From: an uncultured Clostridiaceae bacterium
Lineage (GTDB): Bacteria; Bacillota; Clostridia; Clostridiales; Clostridiaceae
Length of the DNA stretch: 64,000 nt
Reading direction: 5' to 3'
NCBI GenBank assembly: GCA_946405135.1
Contig: CAMJGD010000001.1
Location: 434,001-498,000 of the forward strand
Shown: one piece after another, positions 60,762 through 64,000 of the stretch
Numbering within the stretch: position 1 is the stretch's first letter
How the letters are laid out: each line of letters starts with the position of its first letter
Program-made: the position numbers and the translations under genes
Notes under the pieces: model-generated
Seen by the model: the letters and a program-made list of their open reading frames with translations, nothing else
Database searches by the model: none
What the model was told of the DNA's origin: nothing

Positions 60762-61132
60762 AAATATCAGTCCTTTCTAAAGAAATCAGAAAAAAGACTT
60801 TCTCTTTTTAATTATTCAAACAATCTATTGCAAAATCTTATGATTAGGGTGAGATTCATGTACAATTCTCCTATAATAATCTAAATTAAAGCTTTAATTT
60901 AGATTATCATACCATTAATTACTTTATATGTAAATACATATAGAAGCTAATTGCAATTTATGTAAAATTAAGCATTAATTTTATGTAAAATATTAATTTA
61001 TAAGAACTTTATTGGTTAATATTTAAAAATTCTCTAATTTTCAAAAATATTTAAAAAGAGTTTAATTTGCCTCAAATGGCAAAGAACATAGAAAACTATT
61101 TTAAAATAAAAGGTAGAGAGATTATAGTCTCT
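60762..61132. other. Palindrome-rich intergenic region upstream of the ABC cassette
   Basis: About 370 bp without a convincing gene. It holds a 32-bp perfect palindrome (60876-60907, half-arm ATAATCTAAATTAAAG), TATATGTA-AA-TACATATA (60925-60942), TAAAATTAA-GCA-TTAATTTTA (60963-60983) and terminator copy 2 at its left edge as read from the WG gene. A short plus-strand frame at 61067-61267 lies mostly over the terminator and the WG gene and is not credible. Confidence 0.65.
60876..60907. repeat. 32-bp perfect palindrome upstream of the ABC cassette
   Basis: Half-arm ATAATCTAAATTAAAG, perfectly symmetric around an AAGCTT centre. It lies 115 bp before the first permease's start, without a T-run, so an operator or recombination-derived repeat is more likely than a terminator. 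Confidence 0.6.
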
Positions 61133-61143
61133 CTACCTTTTAT
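61103..61143. terminator. Terminator palindrome, copy 2 (after the WG-repeat gene)
   Basis: AAAATAAAAGGTAGAGA, a central GATTATAG, TCTCTCTACCTTTTAT. It carries the WG-repeat gene's last codons (AAT AAA AGG TAG on the minus strand) and stop. Identical to copy 1 at 38 of 39 aligned bases, plus two extra bases. Confidence 0.9.
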
Positions 61144-62884
61144 TAAAACTTCTCCAAAAATCACCTTGCGTATCAATTATGTTCATTATGTCTTTGTAAG
61201 GTATTTTAAAAGTAGGAAATCCTGCTGCATAAGGTGCGATATCATAAGGATAAAAATAAATATATAGTGCATCTTCTGATACATAAAATGGCTGATTCCA
61301 TTTTATTCCTTGATAAGTATCAGGAAATACATAAGAATACTCTGGATAATTTTTAATTTGATTTCCTATGATATCACTTATAACTTTTACATAATCACTG
61401 TATTTTTTAAAAAGATCTTTAAGTTCATAAAACCTTCCTTTTACTAAATCTACATGGGGGTAAACTCTTGAAGGCATACCATGAGCTGCTCCTAATTGAT
61501 AATTATATCCCTCTAACTTCAATACTAATAAGTGTTTCTTAAAAAATTCTATGGTGAAATTTCCTAAATAGTTATAGTCAAGTTGTATATTCCCTTGAAC
61601 AGGCTTTATCTGTGATAACTTCTTAAGAGCCTGATTAACTTTTCTTTCTTCTATTTTATCTAACATACCAATAATCTGAGGATAGTATACTAAATAGTCT
61701 TTATTAGGTTTATATTTTTTCTCTATAACTTTTATATTACTGTTTAGAGGAATAACTTCATTTTGCCTCCATATTAATCTGCCTTGTTTATCATAATAAG
61801 ATATTCTATAATCTACCTCTGCTTTTATTAAACCATTTTTTATAGTTAATACTCCAATGCCACTTATTATAGGTAGTTTCTCTACTTTAGCACCCCTCTT
61901 ATCAATAAAAAATGTGTTTTTATCATCGTATGCTGAAGCAAAACCATGATCATAATTAGATATTCCATAGTATATAAAATCCGTAAATAAATTTCCTTCT
62001 GTATCCCCTATGCCATATTTAGAACCTATATAAGGTTTATCTTTCTCTATAGATTTTCCTACAGCAACTCTATGTTCTCCTAATAACATTATATAATTGT
62101 ACTTAGGTCTTATTGCATAACTCCCATTTTCATCTATAAGTCCATATTGATTTATAATATTTTCTAAATCACTTATATTTACCACACTTCTACTCTCCAT
62201 AAAAGGTTGAACTGATGAAAATTTAGGTTCTATAACTACATTACCTTTTTCATCTATAAAACCAAATTTACCCCCAGTATTTTTCTGAAAAGCCATAAGT
62301 CCATCACTAAGACTACCTACAGAAGCATAATTATACTTATTTAAACTTTCCCCATTAATTCCTATTAATTCATAGTCATAAGGCTTTATCTTTACCACAG
62401 CTTTTCCCTTATTAAAATCGCTGGCATATTGATATTTCGCTGGTATTATCTCCCTACCTAGCTTATCTAGATACCCATAAAGATATTGGTCTTTAGAATA
62501 TACCATACTATATTGAGCACGTCCTTCTTTAAAATCTGATATATAATTATAATTTTTATGGGTTATCTCCTTTCCTTTTTCATCAATCACCTTAAATCCT
62601 TTGTCATTTATAACTATAGCTCTTCCTTCCGAAAATTCACTTATAGAGGTATATTTAGGCTCTACCACATAGCCACCCCATGAATTTATAATTCCATAAA
62701 GATTATTCTTCCTTACAATAGCAAGTCCATTATCTTGAAAATCCAATGCAGAATCATAAGATGGGTTTATCATAATCCTTGCTCTATTATCAATATATCC
62801 CCATTTAATTCCCTTTAGAGTATTAATAGAAGCTGGATACAAATTTATAGTGTTAGTTCCTGAACTTGGAATTTTATACATCAT
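61133..62884 (-). CDS. WG-repeat protein with C-terminal DUF3298
   Basis: 583 residues. About eight WG/YG-type beta repeats (~28-345: KWGYIDNRARIMINPSYDS; LYGIINSWGGYVVEPKYTSI; KFGFIDEKGNVVIEPKFSS). A middle region follows, then a DUF3298-like domain (~440-575: YNYLGNFTIEFFKKHLLVLK; VDLVKGRFYELKDLFKK; LYIYFYPYDIAPYAAG). Such domains are usually outside the membrane, but this N-terminus (MMYKIPSSGTNTINL) has no signal peptide or helix, and an in-frame stop just upstream rules out an extension. Function unknown. Confidence 0.88.
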   Translation of the reverse strand: MMYKIPSSGTNTINLYPASINTLKGIKWGYIDNRARIMINPSYDSALDFQDNGLAIVRKNNLYGIINSWGGYVVEPKYTSISEFSEGRAIVINDKGFKVIDEKGKEITHKNYNYISDFKEGRAQYSMVYSKDQYLYGYLDKLGREIIPAKYQYASDFNKGKAVVKIKPYDYELIGINGESLNKYNYASVGSLSDGLMAFQKNTGGKFGFIDEKGNVVIEPKFSSVQPFMESRSVVNISDLENIINQYGLIDENGSYAIRPKYNYIMLLGEHRVAVGKSIEKDKPYIGSKYGIGDTEGNLFTDFIYYGISNYDHGFASAYDDKNTFFIDKRGAKVEKLPIISGIGVLTIKNGLIKAEVDYRISYYDKQGRLIWRQNEVIPLNSNIKVIEKKYKPNKDYLVYYPQIIGMLDKIEERKVNQALKKLSQIKPVQGNIQLDYNYLGNFTIEFFKKHLLVLKLEGYNYQLGAAHGMPSRVYPHVDLVKGRFYELKDLFKKYSDYVKVISDIIGNQIKNYPEYSYVFPDTYQGIKWNQPFYVSEDALYIYFYPYDIAPYAAGFPTFKIPYKDIMNIIDTQGDFWRSFNKR

Positions 62885-62986
62885 AATAGCTCTTACCTTT
62901 ATGAATTGCTTTTAAAAATATTATATGAAATATTAATGTTATAGGTTACTAAAAATTGATAAAAACATACTTAATTTGCTTCTATG

Positions 62987-63043
62987 CTGCAAAGGGAAAT
63001 CCCTATCAAAGCCATAGAGTTTGATAGGGATTTCCCTTTGCAG
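62987..63043. repeat. Long perfect hairpin upstream of the WG-repeat gene
   Basis: Arms CTGCAAAGGGAAATCCCTAT... (62987-63010) and its complement (63020-63043): 24 bp without a mismatch, loop of 9. The stem extends by four more pairs (one G-T). A T-run (TTTTTT) is 7 bases after it on the plus strand; none on the minus. It lies 94 bp after the malic-enzyme stop, so could terminate that gene, or be a repeat or processed RNA. Confidence 0.7.
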
Positions 63044-63136
63044 TATAAATTTTTTCAAGTACTTCTATTACATTTATTACATTATATTTATCTTTTTAAA
63101 TCAAAGTTTTTCTATTTTGTATTGATGTTAATATAT

Positions 63137-64000
63137 TTAAATACCTAAAAGTTTCTTTGTATGCTCCTCTACCATTTCAGGAGTAACATCTTTTCTTCTT
63201 GCAACACCTGTATCTATAGCTGCTTTTGCAACACCAGCTGCTACCTTTGGCGCTATTCTTAAATCAAAAGCTTCAGGAATAACATATTCTGGCTTTAACT
63301 TTTCTTCTCCTACTAATTCTGCTATAGCATAAGCTGCCGCCATTTTCATTTCATCATTTATCTCAGAAGCACGTACATCAAGAGCTCCTCTAAATATTCC
63401 TGGAAATGCTAATACATTGTTAACCTGATTAGGAAAATCTGATCTTCCTGTGCATACTACTTTAGCTCCTGCCGCTATAGCATCTTCCGGTAATATCTCT
63501 GGATTTGGATTTGCCATAGCCATAATAATAGCATCCCTATTCATAGATTTAACCATTTCTTTTGTAACACAATTTGCAACAGATACTCCTAAAAATACAT
63601 CTGCTCCCTTTAATACTTCAGCTAAATTTCCTTTTACTAAATTCTTATTTGTTATATTAGCCATCTCATCTTTATATTTATTCATTCCTTCTGGTCTTCC
63701 CTTATATATTGCGCCTTTGGAGTCACATAATATAAGATCCTTTGCTCCCATCTTTAAAATCAACTTTGATATAGCTGTTCCTGCAGCACCTGCTCCATTT
63801 ACTACTACTGTTATATCTTCAAATTTCTTATTTACAATTTTTAATGCATTTATAAGGCAAGCAGTTGAAACTACTGCAGTACCATGCTGATCATCATGAA
63901 ATATAGGTATATTTGATATTTGCTTAAGTCTTTCTTCTATTTCAAAACATTCTGGGGCTTTAATATCTTCTAAGTTTACTCCTCCAAAACCAGGCTCCAT
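63137..64000 (-). CDS. NAD-dependent malic enzyme, C-terminal part (cut by window edge)
   Basis: Malate to pyruvate plus CO2 with NAD(P). The visible 288 codons cover the metal/malate segment GFGGVNLEDIKAPECFEIEE, FHDDQHGTAVVSTACLINAL (conserved Asp/His), the nucleotide-binding GAGAAGTAISKL and MANPNPEILPEDA. The C-terminal RIAPKVAAGVAKAAIDTGVA is typical of the ~390-410-residue bacterial form. The 5' end lies beyond 64000; the Met at the edge is an internal residue, not the start. Confidence 0.96.
   Translation of the reverse strand: MEPGFGGVNLEDIKAPECFEIEERLKQISNIPIFHDDQHGTAVVSTACLINALKIVNKKFEDITVVVNGAGAAGTAISKLILKMGAKDLILCDSKGAIYKGRPEGMNKYKDEMANITNKNLVKGNLAEVLKGADVFLGVSVANCVTKEMVKSMNRDAIIMAMANPNPEILPEDAIAAGAKVVCTGRSDFPNQVNNVLAFPGIFRGALDVRASEINDEMKMAAAYAIAELVGEEKLKPEYVIPEAFDLRIAPKVAAGVAKAAIDTGVARRKDVTPEMVEEHTKKLLGI

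Noticed and set aside
61067-61267. Plus-strand frame of 66 codons
   Set aside because: It runs over the terminator palindrome and antisense to the WG-repeat gene; no family features.
1-64000. tRNA, rRNA, CRISPR array, prophage, transposase or plasmid origin
   Set aside because: I found no cloverleaf with CCA-type end, no regularly spaced repeat array and no recombinase or phage-type gene on either strand.

Overview
The window is AT-rich, densely packed DNA typical of a motile, anaerobic, low-GC Gram-positive bacterium, most likely Clostridium or a close relative. Evidence: pyruvate:ferredoxin oxidoreductase beside a flavodoxin, the Gram-positive chemotaxis set (CheC, CheD, FliY) with a FliW/CsrA pair, a SigI/RsgI sigma/anti-sigma pair, a 2-hydroxyacyl-CoA-dehydratase-type iron-sulfur system and frequent TTG/GTG starts. 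I see no rRNA, tRNA, CRISPR array, prophage or insertion sequence.

Layout. (1) 0-8.6 kb, minus strand: flagellin, then an 11-gene late flagellar operon flgM-flgN-flgK-flgL-fliW-csrA-flaG-(unknown)-fliS-fliD-fliT. (2) 8.9-19.3 kb, minus: an 11-gene chemotaxis/switch operon headed by a FapA-like protein, then cheW-cheD-cheB-cheR-cheA-cheC-cheY-cheW-fliM-fliY. Candidate sigma-D promoters, all with a 16-bp spacer, precede hag, flgM and the fapA-like gene. The hag leader carries a CsrA-type stem-loop upstream of a second GGA site at the Shine-Dalgarno (SD) sequence, which fits the FliW-CsrA-Hag switch encoded 4-5 kb away. (3) 19.5-40.7 kb, minus except gtrA: housekeeping genes, namely a class IV aminotransferase, HAD phosphatase, DUF1292 protein with a Cys/His-rich head, nifJ, flavodoxin, beta-CASP nuclease, murG, PAS histidine kinase, recJ, M16 peptidase, DJ-1 protein, glpP and a parE-parC pair with a perfect-consensus promoter overlapped by a LexA-like box. 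(4) 41.1-43.6 kb: a membrane glycosyltransferase and two divergent coiled-coil proteins of unknown role.

(5) 43.7-49.3 kb, plus: a polar amino-acid ABC transporter, then a two-gene 2-hydroxyacyl-CoA dehydratase/double-cubane-type system in which the second protein fuses a dehydratase-type subunit to its ATP-dependent activase. (6) 49.4-54.4 kb, minus: a DbpA/YxiN-like DEAD-box helicase behind a 55-residue zinc-ribbon gene whose ribosome-binding site is sequestered in a hairpin, then a two-component system. (7) 54.6-57.6 kb: sigI-rsgI divergent from a secreted DUF5667 protein that has a SigI-type promoter. (8) 57.6-61.1 kb: a FtsX-type ABC transporter cassette bracketed by two near-identical terminator palindromes that contain the stop codons of the genes on either side. 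(9) 61.1-64 kb: a WG-repeat/DUF3298 protein and the C-terminal part of malic enzyme, which runs off the right edge.

Best candidates for something new: the fused dehydratase/activase pair; the SigI-promoter-driven DUF5667 gene opposite a self-cleaving-type RsgI with a disordered outer tail; the SD-masking leader of the zinc-ribbon gene; and the terminator-bracketed ABC cassette. Gene identities rest on recognised motifs. Promoters, operators and RNA structures were read by eye and are inferences unless stated otherwise.
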